A DNA stretch of 64,000 nucleotides from contig NC_021184.1 in the NCBI RefSeq assembly GCF_000233715.2, positions 1,884,001 through 1,948,000 of the forward strand, given 5' to 3'. This document shows positions 42,769 to 53,126 of this stretch, piece by piece (the first letter of the stretch is position 1; each line of letters begins with the position of its first letter). The DNA is from Desulfoscipio gibsoniae DSM 7213 (GTDB lineage: Bacteria; Bacillota; Desulfotomaculia; Desulfotomaculales; Desulfallaceae). Under the pieces are notes generated by a model that saw only the letters and a list, made by a program, of their open reading frames with translations, was not told the DNA's origin and made no database searches. Made by a program: the position numbers and the translations under genes.

Positions 42769-44300
42769 TGCCAGCCAAAACAATTATGATCCAGGGAACG
42801 GCTTCCCATGCCGGCAAAAGTATTTTAACGGCAGCTTTGTGCCGTATTTTTTATCAAGATGGTTACCGGGTAGCACCTTTTAAATCGCAAAATATGGCTT
42901 TAAATTCATTTGTAACTGCCGATGGTGGTGAAATGGGCCGGGCACAGGTGGTGCAGGCCGAAGCGGCGGGGGTGCCGCCCAGTGTGGATATGAACCCGGT
43001 GTTGCTAAAGCCTACGGGTAACGCTTCATCCCAGGTGGTGGTGCTTGGCCGGCCGCTGGATAATTATACTGCCTGGAATTATCATCAACAGCTGGCAGGT
43101 AAATTGTGGAGTGTGGTTACTTCAGCATTGGACAGGCTGCGCAGTAATTTTGATATAGTAGTAATTGAAGGGGCCGGCAGCCCGGCGGAGGTGAACCTGC
43201 AGGACACGGATATTGTGAATATGAAGGTGGCCCGCCGGGCAGAGGCACCTGTGTTGCTGGTGGCTGATATAGATCGGGGTGGTGCTCTGGCGGCAGTTGT
43301 GGGTACCCTGGAATTGCTTCCCCCCGGAGACAGGGAAAGGGTTAAAGGCATTATTATTAATAAATTTCGGGGTGACGTAAGCTTGTTTCAGCCTGCCATC
43401 CGTTTCTTGGAACAAAAAACGGGGGTGCCGGTATGCGGCGTGGTACATTATTTTGATGATTTGTACATCCAGGATGAAGACTCAGTGGTTATGGAAAGAA
43501 AGAATTACCTTGCTGGTAATGATAGTGGCAAGGTGGAAATTGCTGTGCTGCGCCTGCCCCGTATCTCTAATTTTACTGATTTTGACCCCTTGGAAAGTGA
43601 ACCCGATGTGCATTTGCGGTACGTGGGGCGGGATGATAAGCTTGGGCATCCAGATTTTATTATTATCCCGGGCAGCAAAAATACCATTGAAGATCTTTTA
43701 TATCTCAAACAAACGGGTCTGGCAGGTGCAATAGTGCGCCTGGCCCGCCAGGGGGTGCCGGTGATCGGTATTTGCGGTGGCTTTCAAATGTTGGGCCAGG
43801 AGCTTAAAGATCCGGATAAAACCGAATCTGAGATTGAACATATCTTCGGGTTGGGTTTGCTGGATATGTATACTGTTTTTGCCAGGGAAAAGGTGACTAG
43901 TCAGGTGCAGGCTTCAGTGGCCGTAGGTGGTAAATTCTTAGGTAGTTATGGTGAGCCATTGACGGGTTACGAGATCCATATGGGCCGCACCAAATTGGGT
44001 GCTGATGCCAGGCCTGCTTTTGTAATTAATACCCGTTCAGGTTGCCAGGTGCACGTGATGGATGGGGCGCAAAGTGCCGATGGCAATATTTGGGGTACTT
44101 ATATACACGGTATTTTTGATAATGATACTTTACGGCGGCACCTGGTGGATATGATGAAGAAGAAAAAGGGATTGGACACAGAGGGACAAGCAGTGTTAAT
44201 GAGTACCGAGCAAAAAAAACAAGCGGGTTACGATCGGTTGGCTGAACTGGTGCGTCATAGCTTGGATATGAATTTAATCTATCGTTTAATGGGAATGTAG
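42768..44300 (+). CDS. cobQ: Cobyric acid synthase
   Basis: A 510-aa glutamine-dependent amidotransferase that amidates side chains b, d, e and g of adenosylcobyrinate a,c-diamide. The N-terminal dethiobiotin synthase-like ATPase shows QGTASHAGKS near residue 9 and SQNMALNS near 44. The C-terminal type-1 glutaminase has the nucleophile in GICGGFQMLG near 331 and closing YIHGIFDN near 445. Full length. Lies between cobU and cbiB, 1 base before the latter. Confidence 0.96.
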   Translation: MPAKTIMIQGTASHAGKSILTAALCRIFYQDGYRVAPFKSQNMALNSFVTADGGEMGRAQVVQAEAAGVPPSVDMNPVLLKPTGNASSQVVVLGRPLDNYTAWNYHQQLAGKLWSVVTSALDRLRSNFDIVVIEGAGSPAEVNLQDTDIVNMKVARRAEAPVLLVADIDRGGALAAVVGTLELLPPGDRERVKGIIINKFRGDVSLFQPAIRFLEQKTGVPVCGVVHYFDDLYIQDEDSVVMERKNYLAGNDSGKVEIAVLRLPRISNFTDFDPLESEPDVHLRYVGRDDKLGHPDFIIIPGSKNTIEDLLYLKQTGLAGAIVRLARQGVPVIGICGGFQMLGQELKDPDKTESEIEHIFGLGLLDMYTVFAREKVTSQVQASVAVGGKFLGSYGEPLTGYEIHMGRTKLGADARPAFVINTRSGCQVHVMDGAQSADGNIWGTYIHGIFDNDTLRRHLVDMMKKKKGLDTEGQAVLMSTEQKKQAGYDRLAELVRHSLDMNLIYRLMGM

Positions 44301-44301
44301 T

Positions 44302-45276
44302 ATGATGCATGTATTCCTTATACATACCTTAATGGGTTTTATAATTGATTTGCTGGTGGGCGATCCCCCCCGTTTACCCCACCCGGTTGTGTTTATCGGT
44401 CGGGGCATAGCCCGTCTGGAAAAATTGGCCCGGTGCATTACTTCATCGCCGGGGGGACTTAAAGCTGCGGGTGTGGGTATTGTCATTGCGATTGTAACGT
44501 TTAGTTTTGGCATTACTTCGCTAATTATGTGGGCGGCCTGGCAGGTCAGTTATTATATCTACTTGCTTTTAGGAGCCTGGATTGTTTCCACTACCGTAGC
44601 TGCCAGGGGCCTGGCCGAGGCGGCCGGTGCTATACGGCAGTTGATATCGGAGGGTGATAAGAATGCAGCTCGACAGCAGGTAGGTTGGATAGTGGGTCGG
44701 GATACTAAAACAATGGACAGGGGGCAAATGGTACGGGCCACTGTGGAAACGGTAGCAGAAAATATAAATGATGCTGTGGTGGCACCGCTTTTTTATGCTT
44801 GTATTGGTGGGCCGGCCCTGGCCATGGCTTACCGGGCGGTGAATACGCTGGATTCTATGCTGGGTTATAAGAATGATCAATACCTATATTTAGGTTGGGC
44901 GGCGGCCCGGCTGGATGATTTAGCAGGTTATATACCGGCCCGTCTGACGGGCCTGGTGCTGCTGCTGGCTGCCTGGCTGTCAGGTCGTGATTGGCGGCGG
45001 GCCATTAGGGCGTGGCGCAGGGATGCCGCCCGGCATCCCAGTCCCAACAGTGGCATACCGGAATCGGCCATGGCCGGGGCTATACACGTCAGGCTGGGAG
45101 GACACAATGTTTATAGCGGGGTGGCATCCTTTCGCCATTATATGGGCGATCCACTTGAGGATCTCAGGCCGGATCATATTGCCCGGGCCGTGGATATGCT
45201 TTACTTGGCTTCAGTACTTGCTGCGCTGTGTCTGCCGGTCCTGGCCTGGATAGCGCTAAAACTATTACAAAATTAA
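44302..45276 (+). CDS. cbiB: Adenosylcobinamide-phosphate synthase CbiB
   Basis: A 324-aa membrane protein with five or more hydrophobic segments that joins adenosylcobyric acid with (R)-1-amino-2-propanol phosphate. Typical segments: DLLVGDPPRLPHPV near residue 14, GRDTKTMDRGQMVRATVETVAENINDAVVAPL (core TVETVAENINDAVVAP) near 150, and HPSPNSGIPESAMAGA (core PSPNSGIPES) near 255. The aminopropanol donor comes from CobD, encoded downstream in the same cluster. Confidence 0.95.
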   Translation: MMHVFLIHTLMGFIIDLLVGDPPRLPHPVVFIGRGIARLEKLARCITSSPGGLKAAGVGIVIAIVTFSFGITSLIMWAAWQVSYYIYLLLGAWIVSTTVAARGLAEAAGAIRQLISEGDKNAARQQVGWIVGRDTKTMDRGQMVRATVETVAENINDAVVAPLFYACIGGPALAMAYRAVNTLDSMLGYKNDQYLYLGWAAARLDDLAGYIPARLTGLVLLLAAWLSGRDWRRAIRAWRRDAARHPSPNSGIPESAMAGAIHVRLGGHNVYSGVASFRHYMGDPLEDLRPDHIARAVDMLYLASVLAALCLPVLAWIALKLLQN

Positions 45277-45397
45277 AGTTTTCCGTCGTGCTGGAGTTGA
45301 TTATAATTATCAAACAGCGGAATCTGGCTCTGTGCTACGGCGTGAGTTAAATATGATAAATAATTTTCGGAATAATTTTAGTAGAGGGTGATGGGTA

Positions 45398-46789
45398 ATG
45401 CCAGATTTCCCCCGCATAATGATTGCCGGCACACACAGTGGAGCGGGTAAGACCACCATTGCCACTGCGGCAATGGCTATGCTCCATGCATCCGGTATGC
45501 GGGTTCAGCCGTATAAAGTCGGGCCTGACTATATTGATCCCGGCTTTCATCATGTGGCCACCGGGCGGATTTCCAGGAATTTGGATACCTTTTTTCTGGG
45601 TGAGGACGGCATTAAAGAGGTGTTTACCCGGTCGGCTGTGGGTGCGGATATCAGTGTCATCGAAGGAGTTATGGGCTTGTATGACGGTATAGGCTCTAGC
45701 GACGAAGGTAGTTCGGCCCGTGTGGCCCAAATACTAGAATGTCCTGTGATACTGGTAATGGATGCCCGGTCTATGGCCCGCAGCGCCGCAGCGGTGGTAT
45801 GGGGCTATGCAAATCTGCCGGGTGGTGTACCCCTGGCTGGTGTTATTATAAACCGGGTGGGCAGTGCCCGGCACCTGGCCATCTTAACCGAGGCTATTGA
45901 AACCAAAACGGGTATACCTGTACTGGGGGGAATATTAAGGGAAAACGATTTGCACATGCCTGAGCGTCATTTGGGGCTGGTGCCCAGTTTGGAGAACCGT
46001 GAACTGCAAGAGGCAATGCATTTATTAGGGCAGCGGGTAGCACGGGGTATCAATATGGAAAAATTGGTTAATTTGGCCCGCAGTGCCCCCGCGCTGGCAG
46101 CCCGGCAGCGTATTTTTGCGGTGGAAGCGGGCGTGCCTGTGCAATTGGGCATTGTTAAAGACAGTGCTTTTAACTTTTATTACCAAGATGGGCTGGATTT
46201 ACTGGAGGCAATGGGTGCCGAGTTGGTGTACAGCAGCGCCCTGGAAGATCAATCACTGCCTGATGGATTGGATGGCCTGTACATAGGGGGTGGCTTTCCC
46301 GAAATGTTTATCGAACAATTATCTGCCAATACACCTTATATTGGCGATTTAAGGCACCGGGTGGCCAATGGTATGCCTGTGTACGCCGAATGTGGCGGAT
46401 TAATGTATCTCTGTGATGGGATAACTGATTTTTCAGGGCGCCGTCTAAGCGGTGCCGGTATACTACCTGCTCATTGCAAGATGGAGAAAAAACGAGTGGC
46501 TTTGGGTTATGTTAAAGCGAAAGCGCTGCGGGATAACCTCCTGGTAAAAGAAGGCACCGAAATACGGGGTCATGAGTTTCATTACTCGACGGTCACAGAA
46601 CAGGGTTTAACTCCGGCATTCATGTTGCGCAAACCAGGAGAGTCTGTGGGACGATCGGACGGTCACGCCCGTGGTAACGTGCTGGCCACTTACCTGCACG
46701 TTCACTTTGCGGGTTTGCCCATTGCCGCCCGGGGATTTTTAAATTGCTGTGCTTTGTATAGCAGGACAAGGAAGAGGGTGGAAATTTGA
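45398..46789 (+). CDS. cbiA: Cobyrinic acid a,c-diamide synthase
   Basis: A 463-aa CobB/CbiA amidotransferase acting on side chains a and c. AGTHSGAGKTT near residue 10 binds ATP; the KVGPDYIDPGFH segment near 40 is the substrate loop; the glutaminase nucleophile lies in VYAECGGLMYL near 330. It follows cbiB after about 120 bases without a clear promoter and overlaps cobS by 4 bases. Early corrin-ring genes are not in the window, so those are elsewhere or the cell salvages precursors. Confidence 0.95.
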   Translation: MPDFPRIMIAGTHSGAGKTTIATAAMAMLHASGMRVQPYKVGPDYIDPGFHHVATGRISRNLDTFFLGEDGIKEVFTRSAVGADISVIEGVMGLYDGIGSSDEGSSARVAQILECPVILVMDARSMARSAAAVVWGYANLPGGVPLAGVIINRVGSARHLAILTEAIETKTGIPVLGGILRENDLHMPERHLGLVPSLENRELQEAMHLLGQRVARGINMEKLVNLARSAPALAARQRIFAVEAGVPVQLGIVKDSAFNFYYQDGLDLLEAMGAELVYSSALEDQSLPDGLDGLYIGGGFPEMFIEQLSANTPYIGDLRHRVANGMPVYAECGGLMYLCDGITDFSGRRLSGAGILPAHCKMEKKRVALGYVKAKALRDNLLVKEGTEIRGHEFHYSTVTEQGLTPAFMLRKPGESVGRSDGHARGNVLATYLHVHFAGLPIAARGFLNCCALYSRTRKRVEI

Positions 46790-47553
46790 AAACTTTTTGT
46801 TTTGCCCTCCAGCACCTGACTAGAATAAATATCTATAAAGGTGATTTTGATGAAGCGGCTTTTGGCCGGGCAGCGGTATTTTTCCCTTTAGTGGGGTTGT
46901 TGCTTGGTGTATTGCTACTATCAGCCCAAATGTTATTGTCTTATATCTTTCCGGTGCCCCTGATTGCTGGTATGCTGGTGGTGCTGATGGTCATTATGAC
47001 CGGTGGTATGCATCTGGACGGTTTTATGGATACCGTGGATGGTGTTTTCAGTGGGCGACCGCGGGCAATGAAACTGGACATTATGCGGGACAGCAGAGTG
47101 GGTGCCTTTGGTGTTCTGGGATTGGCCTGTCTGTTACTGCTGAAGTATAATGTATTTTTAACAGTTGCAATACCCCTTATATACCAGGCCATACTGCTGG
47201 CTTCAATACTAAGCCGGTGGTCCATGGTATACGCCATTGCTTGTTTCCCCTATGCCCGTAAGGAAGGACTGGGTACGCTATATAACAGGTATACGGGTAA
47301 GCGGGAGTTATTTTGGGCTACCGGCAGTACAATAATAATGGTTGCCCTGGTAGCCTGGGCGGCCGGCTTGATTTTGTTATTGGCCGCGTGGGGTTGGGTG
47401 CACTTAATGGGCAGCAGGCTGACCGGCGATTTGGGCGGCCTGACCGGCGATATATACGGTGCCACGGCGGAAACCACTGAGCTGCTAATTTACCTGGCAG
47501 TAATACCCCTTTATGGATACTGTTCATGGTTGTTTAGTGTTCCGTGGTTATAA
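46786..47553 (+). CDS. cobS: Adenosylcobinamide-GDP ribazoletransferase
   Basis: A 255-aa membrane enzyme (cobalamin synthase) joining adenosylcobinamide-GDP with alpha-ribazole phosphate. FALQHLTRINI at the start, GGMHLDGFMDTVDGVFSGR (core MHLDGFMDTVDG) near residue 68 with the catalytic Asp residues, and RDSRVGAFGVLG near 104 are diagnostic. Six or more hydrophobic segments. TTG 46786 overlaps the cbiA stop and has a GAGGGTGG site. Confidence 0.95.
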   Translation: MKTFCFALQHLTRINIYKGDFDEAAFGRAAVFFPLVGLLLGVLLLSAQMLLSYIFPVPLIAGMLVVLMVIMTGGMHLDGFMDTVDGVFSGRPRAMKLDIMRDSRVGAFGVLGLACLLLLKYNVFLTVAIPLIYQAILLASILSRWSMVYAIACFPYARKEGLGTLYNRYTGKRELFWATGSTIIMVALVAWAAGLILLLAAWGWVHLMGSRLTGDLGGLTGDIYGATAETTELLIYLAVIPLYGYCSWLFSVPWL

Positions 47554-47577
47554 AATATAACACTAAGGAGCTATATA

Positions 47578-48681
47578 ATGATACATACAGAATACAGGCA
47601 TGGTGGAGATGTATTTGGTGCCGCCCGCAGTATGCGTTGCAATCCTCGAGAAATTTATGACTTTAGTGCCAACATCAACCCGTTGGGTACTTCCCCTATG
47701 GCCCTGGCGGCAATAGCGGATAATCTGGATTTGATCAGACATTATCCCGACCCGCGCTGTGCGGAGCTGCGTGCGGCCCTGGCCGGGTATCTCAATGTGG
47801 CGCCTGAAAAAATGGTGCTGGGCAATGGTGCAGCGGAATTGATATATCTTTTGGCCCGGGTAATGAATTTTCGCAGGGCGGTGGTTACCGCACCTACCTT
47901 TGTGGAGTACGGTGCGGCAATTACCAACGCTGGGGGGGCATTGTTCGAAGTGCCTTTGTTGGAGGAGGAGGGATTTACGCTGCCGGTGCCCCGTATTAAA
48001 AAGGCACTGTGCGGTGCCGATGTGGTATATATTTGTAATCCTAACAATCCCACTGGTGGAGCGGTTAAAAGGCCGATTATCCAATCAGTTATTGAGTATG
48101 CCCGGTCCCATGATGCCGCTGTAGTGGTGGATGAGGCTTTCGTCGATTTTCTCCACCACCAGGAGCAGTATACAGTGCTCCCTTTGCTGGGTGATTATCC
48201 TAATTTAATTGTACTATACTCTTTAACCAAATTTTTTGGCATCCCAGGCCTGCGGCTGGGAGTATTAATGGCTGATGATCAAATTATTAAGAGTATTGAA
48301 GCTGCCAAGGATCCGTGGAATGTGAATAGTTTGGCACAAATCGCTGGCACGGCCGCCCTGGCGGATGATGAATATATGGCCCAAACCCGGGAGTTAATTT
48401 GGCGGGAGAGGGACTTCTTACATCGAGCGGTTTCATTGATACCCGGCCTCAAAACCTTCGCCGGGGAAGCAAATTATTTATTGGTTAAAATTCAAGACTC
48501 TGTAATATCTTCTACTCAGTTGGCGGCCCAAACTGCAAGGCATGGTGTGCTGGTAAGAGATTGCGCCAGTTTCAGCGGGCTGGGTAACAAATATATACGG
48601 GTGGCGGTGAAAACAAGAGCGGAAAATGCAATATTATTGAATGTGCTCAGAGAGATTATGAAAGGGGCAGCCAATGGGTAG
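47578..48681 (+). CDS. cobD: L-threonine-O-3-phosphate decarboxylase
   Basis: A 367-aa PLP enzyme of the histidinol-phosphate aminotransferase branch that makes (R)-1-amino-2-propanol phosphate for CbiB. HGGDVFGAAR near residue 8 and DFSANINPLG near 28 are CobD features; NPNNPTGG near 157 and the PLP Lys in YSLTKFFGIPGLRLG near 217 complete the active site. Context in the cob cluster separates it from HisC. cobC overlaps its end by 8 bases. Confidence 0.92.
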   Translation: MIHTEYRHGGDVFGAARSMRCNPREIYDFSANINPLGTSPMALAAIADNLDLIRHYPDPRCAELRAALAGYLNVAPEKMVLGNGAAELIYLLARVMNFRRAVVTAPTFVEYGAAITNAGGALFEVPLLEEEGFTLPVPRIKKALCGADVVYICNPNNPTGGAVKRPIIQSVIEYARSHDAAVVVDEAFVDFLHHQEQYTVLPLLGDYPNLIVLYSLTKFFGIPGLRLGVLMADDQIIKSIEAAKDPWNVNSLAQIAGTAALADDEYMAQTRELIWRERDFLHRAVSLIPGLKTFAGEANYLLVKIQDSVISSTQLAAQTARHGVLVRDCASFSGLGNKYIRVAVKTRAENAILLNVLREIMKGAANG

Positions 48682-49306
48682 TCGTTTGTTTTTTGTTAGA
48701 CATGGTGAAACTATCTGGAATAAAGAAACCCGATTGCAGGGTTGGGCGGATGTTTCTTTAAGCGAGAAGGGTATTGAACAGGCTGAGGCATTAAGCAAGC
48801 GACTGGCGGGGCAAAATTTTGCTGCTTTTTTTTCTAGCAGCCTTGCGCGGGCGCGGGAAACGGCCGCAATAATAGCCAGGCCGCATAATAAGCCTGTGCA
48901 GGTGGTTTCAGATTTACGTGAACTGAATTTCGGGCACTGGGAGGGGCTAACCATAGACGAAATCAGGCAAAAATATCAACAGGAATCTATGGCTTGGTGG
49001 TCTAGACCAGTGGAAACCAGGGTGCCGGGAGGCGAAACGCTGGGAGAAATGACTAAACGGTGTGTCCGGGCAGTTAAAAATATCGTGGAGCAATACCCGG
49101 AGAAACATGTACTGGTGGTGGTTCATGGAGGGGTTATTAAGAGCATAGTAGCCACTGTGCTGGGTATGGATTTAAACCAGTACTGGCGTTTGCGCCAGGA
49201 CAATGCTTCCCTGTCTATAATTGATTATTACCAGTGGGATAAGGCTATACTGATGTTGTATAACGATTGCAGTCATCTGGCACCGGGGCAATTGCCACCG
49301 GAATAA
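48674..49306 (+). CDS. cobC: Alpha-ribazole phosphatase/histidine phosphatase
   Basis: A 210-aa phosphoglycerate-mutase-like phosphatase. The catalytic FVRHGET is at residues about 7-13, SSSLARARETA near 54 and the second His in VVVHGGVIK near 150. Its position at the end of the cobU-cobD series and overlap with cobD suggest CobC, which removes the phosphate from alpha-ribazole phosphate or cobalamin phosphate. On sequence alone a general histidine phosphatase is possible. Confidence 0.82.
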   Translation: MGSRLFFVRHGETIWNKETRLQGWADVSLSEKGIEQAEALSKRLAGQNFAAFFSSSLARARETAAIIARPHNKPVQVVSDLRELNFGHWEGLTIDEIRQKYQQESMAWWSRPVETRVPGGETLGEMTKRCVRAVKNIVEQYPEKHVLVVVHGGVIKSIVATVLGMDLNQYWRLRQDNASLSIIDYYQWDKAILMLYNDCSHLAPGQLPPE

Positions 49307-49325
49307 ATATATTTTATTAATATAA

Positions 49326-49348
49326 CCGGGGTTGCCCGGCTTTTTTTT
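49326..49348 (+). terminator. Terminator after the cob operon
   Basis: CCGGG (49326-49330) pairs with CCCGG (49335-49339), 5 GC pairs, then eight T. Confidence 0.8.
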
Positions 49349-49509
49349 ATGAACACCGATTTGATGAATGTTGCCGTGGGATTGGGCTTGATAATGTATT
49401 TGTTCTTACTTGATCATTACATACATATATTGGGATAGGGGTGTCCTTTCATTTTATTATAGCATGGTAAAACATGTATATTTTAATTGTGAATGATGAG
49501 AGGAGAATC

Positions 49510-49836
49510 ATGGATACGTTTATCAATAAAACGGTGCTGATATTTTTCACCGCCCTTGGCATCATGCTCGGTGCGGCCCTGGTGGGCGCTTTAGGTGCTG
49601 TTTTGGTTAGGGAGCCGCCCGTGGGTACTATGTTGAAACTGGCCAAGGAAATTAAGATATGGGCCATTGTAGCCGCCATCGGCGGCACTTTTTCCACATT
49701 TGAAGTGCTGGAATCCGGTCTTTTTCAGGGTGAGGTGCGGGCAGTTATCAAGCAATTAATTTATATAACCAGTGCTTTAGCCGGTACCCAAAGCGGTTAT
49801 TATTTATTATTAGCCCTGTCGGGTGAAGGACAATGA
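49510..49836 (+). CDS. ytrH: Sporulation membrane protein YtrH
   Basis: A 108-aa membrane protein of the YtrH family. Three hydrophobic segments (residues about 8-32, 50-62 and 80-98) with the family pattern LGAVLVREPPVGTM near 27 and AIGGTFSTFEVLE near 52. In Bacillus ytrH and ytrI are sigma-E genes needed for full sporulation. GAGGAGA precedes ATG 49510, preferred over the upstream ATG 49474. The next gene overlaps by 4 bases (ATGA). Confidence 0.88.
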   Translation: MDTFINKTVLIFFTALGIMLGAALVGALGAVLVREPPVGTMLKLAKEIKIWAIVAAIGGTFSTFEVLESGLFQGEVRAVIKQLIYITSALAGTQSGYYLLLALSGEGQ

Positions 49837-50315
49837 AAAAACGACTATTATTTGGATTAACGGTTTTTTTGCTTGGTATGATCGTTGGTGCTGCTTTAAC
49901 GGGAGTTTTTATAGGTAAGCAGATTGATGATTTGTATATTAAAAACCAATCCCTGGCGGACAGCCTGGCGGTTACCGAGAGAGAATTGGAACAACTGCGA
50001 CAAGCCAGCGAAGCAATGCATACCAGGATGGTAACCAAAATCAGTACCCGCATTAACTTTACTGATGAATGCGACTACTCGGAGTATGAGCGCAGCACAA
50101 TTGAATTGACGGTGGAGAAGAAGGTCAGGGAATGGTTACAGGTTATTTCCGGTCAGGAACTGGAAACCATTAATTATTTGCTGGTGCCTCGGATTGTAGA
50201 TAACCGTGAAATAGAGGTAGAGGGTAAAAAAATCCGATTAAAGGTTCTGCTGGTGGTGTTATCGGAACATGTCATTGTTTATTTAGAAATAATACCCATA
50301 CAAAACATGGTATAA
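49833..50315 (+). CDS. ytrI: Sporulation membrane protein YtrI-like
   Basis: A 160-aa protein with an N-terminal membrane helix (residues about 5-27), a short coiled coil (LADSLAVTERELEQLRQ region near 40-60), and a C-terminal alpha/beta domain (VREWLQVISGQELETI near 100). Layout and coupling to ytrH identify it as YtrI-like; sequence alone is less diagnostic. Coupled by an ATGA overlap. Confidence 0.75.
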   Translation: MKKRLLFGLTVFLLGMIVGAALTGVFIGKQIDDLYIKNQSLADSLAVTERELEQLRQASEAMHTRMVTKISTRINFTDECDYSEYERSTIELTVEKKVREWLQVISGQELETINYLLVPRIVDNREIEVEGKKIRLKVLLVVLSEHVIVYLEIIPIQNMV

Positions 50316-50367
50316 TAATGAAAATACCTGCTGGGCACAATACCTAAAAAAAGGGGTGTCTTTAGCA

Positions 50368-50592
50368 GTGGAAGAATACATTCGTTCCAGGGTGCCCTGG
50401 AGTACGGAACCAAGCTTGAAATTCAAGGCCGAGGAGGTTGGCATCAATTTTGACGATTTCATAGCAGACTTAAAGGAGGGTAAGTCTGACATGGAAATTG
50501 CCAAGGAATTTGATGTTACAGAAAAACTAATTTATCACCTTCGCGACCATTTCATGCGCTATGGTTTGGGGCATATCATGGGACAGGATTAA
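50368..50592 (+). CDS. Small helix-turn-helix protein
   Basis: A 74-aa protein. The C-terminal half, SDMEIAKEFDVTEKLIYHLRDHF, reads as a helix-turn-helix of the sigma-region-4 or resolvase type (core EIAKEFDVTEKLIYHL). The N-terminal half is a short amphipathic region. AAGGGGTG precedes GTG 50368; an in-frame GTG at 50356 lies inside that site. Probably a DNA-binding regulator conserved among related Clostridia; target unknown. It precedes guaB by about 120 bases. Confidence 0.65.
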   Translation: MEEYIRSRVPWSTEPSLKFKAEEVGINFDDFIADLKEGKSDMEIAKEFDVTEKLIYHLRDHFMRYGLGHIMGQD

Positions 50593-50660
50593 AAAATGCC
50601 CGCGCGGGTTAGTTTTTCATGGAAATGTCAATAAATTGGTCCCCTTATAACCACACGTTG

Positions 50661-50669
50661 TGCTATAAT
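50661..50669 (+). promoter_or_regulatory. Extended -10 promoter before guaB
   Basis: TGCTATAAT at 50661-50669 matches an extended -10 element (TGNTATAAT). No good -35 at normal spacing. It lies 45 bases before the presumed guaB start. Confidence 0.4.
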
Positions 50670-50708
50670 AAGCAGATATATTAATAGGACATTAATTGAG
50701 GGGAGTGA

Positions 50709-52172
<1,464 letters not shown>

Positions 52173-52221
52173 TACTCATAGCATATGGTTTTTTGGACTT
52201 TTTGTGTGCGGATGTAAATGC

Positions 52222-52260
52222 ACAAAAAGCCCCTGGTATAAAGCACCAGGGGCTTTTTGT
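52222..52260. terminator. Bidirectional terminator between guaB and acuA
   Basis: ACAAAAAGCCCCTGGT (52222-52237) pairs perfectly with ACCAGGGGCTTTTTGT (52245-52260), 16 bp. A and T runs on both sides let it serve guaB (+) and acuA (-). Confidence 0.92.
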
Positions 52261-52300
52261 AGTATACGGGTCAAATCAACGTAATCCGAGGTACAATAAT

Positions 52301-52933
52301 TTAATGAAAGTTAAAAATGCTACCCCCGCAAAATTTCATATCTTCAAACTTTTGAATAGCTTCTTCTGTTACCCGAGGCCCTATCCGGGCCATCATTACG
52401 TTGGCGATATGTTCAATTATTTCCGGGTCATCTGTGGGAACTCGCACCAGGCCGACGCTGCCAAATAACTTACTTAACATTTTCTGATATTGCCAGATAT
52501 CCAGTCCGGTGTTTTCAAGATCCCAGTGCCAGCAGAATTCAATGGTAATAACAATTTTTTCATCCATAATAGGATTGGTAAATGCTAACTGCATAAGTTT
52601 TTTGCCCACTTTATACTTGCGCCAGGCCGGGCTTACTTCGATTGCCCCCAGCTCCAGAATACTTTCATGCTTGGACCAGCGGCTGTATTTATCAGGATTG
52701 TGGAATGTGACATAACCCACAATAACATTCTGATGGCGGGCAATATAAACCATTCCATCAGAGGAGGCCGCTATATCAACCAGTGCTTTGTGTTGTTTAT
52801 GTGGTTCGCGAAAAACGTACATATCAGGCGATATATTCAGTTGGGAGATGTAATCCGGTTGCACAGGACCTTCATAGGTCAGCTGATTGTTAACTGATTC
52901 TTTTCCCGAATCTGTTTGATTAGCCGAAACCAA
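52301..52933 (-). CDS. acuA: AcuA-type protein acetyltransferase (GNAT)
   Basis: A 210-aa GNAT-fold protein closely resembling acetoin-utilisation protein AcuA: EGPVQPDYI near residue 21, HKALVDIAA near 50, YIARHQNVIVGYVTF near 65, LELGAIEVSPAWRKYKVGKKLM (core ELGAIEVSP) near 92, and ANVMMARIG near 180. In Bacillus AcuA acetylates and switches off acetyl-CoA synthetase. No acetoin or acs genes are in the window. TTG 52933 sits 5 bases after GAGGTGG; GTG 52942 overlaps that site. Transcribed towards guaB with a shared terminator. Confidence 0.82.
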   Translation of the reverse strand: MVSANQTDSGKESVNNQLTYEGPVQPDYISQLNISPDMYVFREPHKQHKALVDIAASSDGMVYIARHQNVIVGYVTFHNPDKYSRWSKHESILELGAIEVSPAWRKYKVGKKLMQLAFTNPIMDEKIVITIEFCWHWDLENTGLDIWQYQKMLSKLFGSVGLVRVPTDDPEIIEHIANVMMARIGPRVTEEAIQKFEDMKFCGGSIFNFH

Positions 52934-53126
52934 CTTAACCACCTCTTTAAAATGAGCATGGATTATTTATCTAATTATATGGTAGTAAGTGCCCACGAAC
53001 AAGTAAAAACTTCAGGAAAAAATTAGAAAAATTTTTATTATCAGGAAGGATATTTAAAAAAAAAGATGAAGTATATACCTTAGGAAATATTTGTAAAATA
53101 TAATCTTTCTTAAGGTGGTGCATAAA

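Noticed and set aside
49380-49509. Sigma-E-type promoter sought before ytrH
   Set aside because: CATACATAT is present near 49419, but no -35 element at correct spacing could be found.
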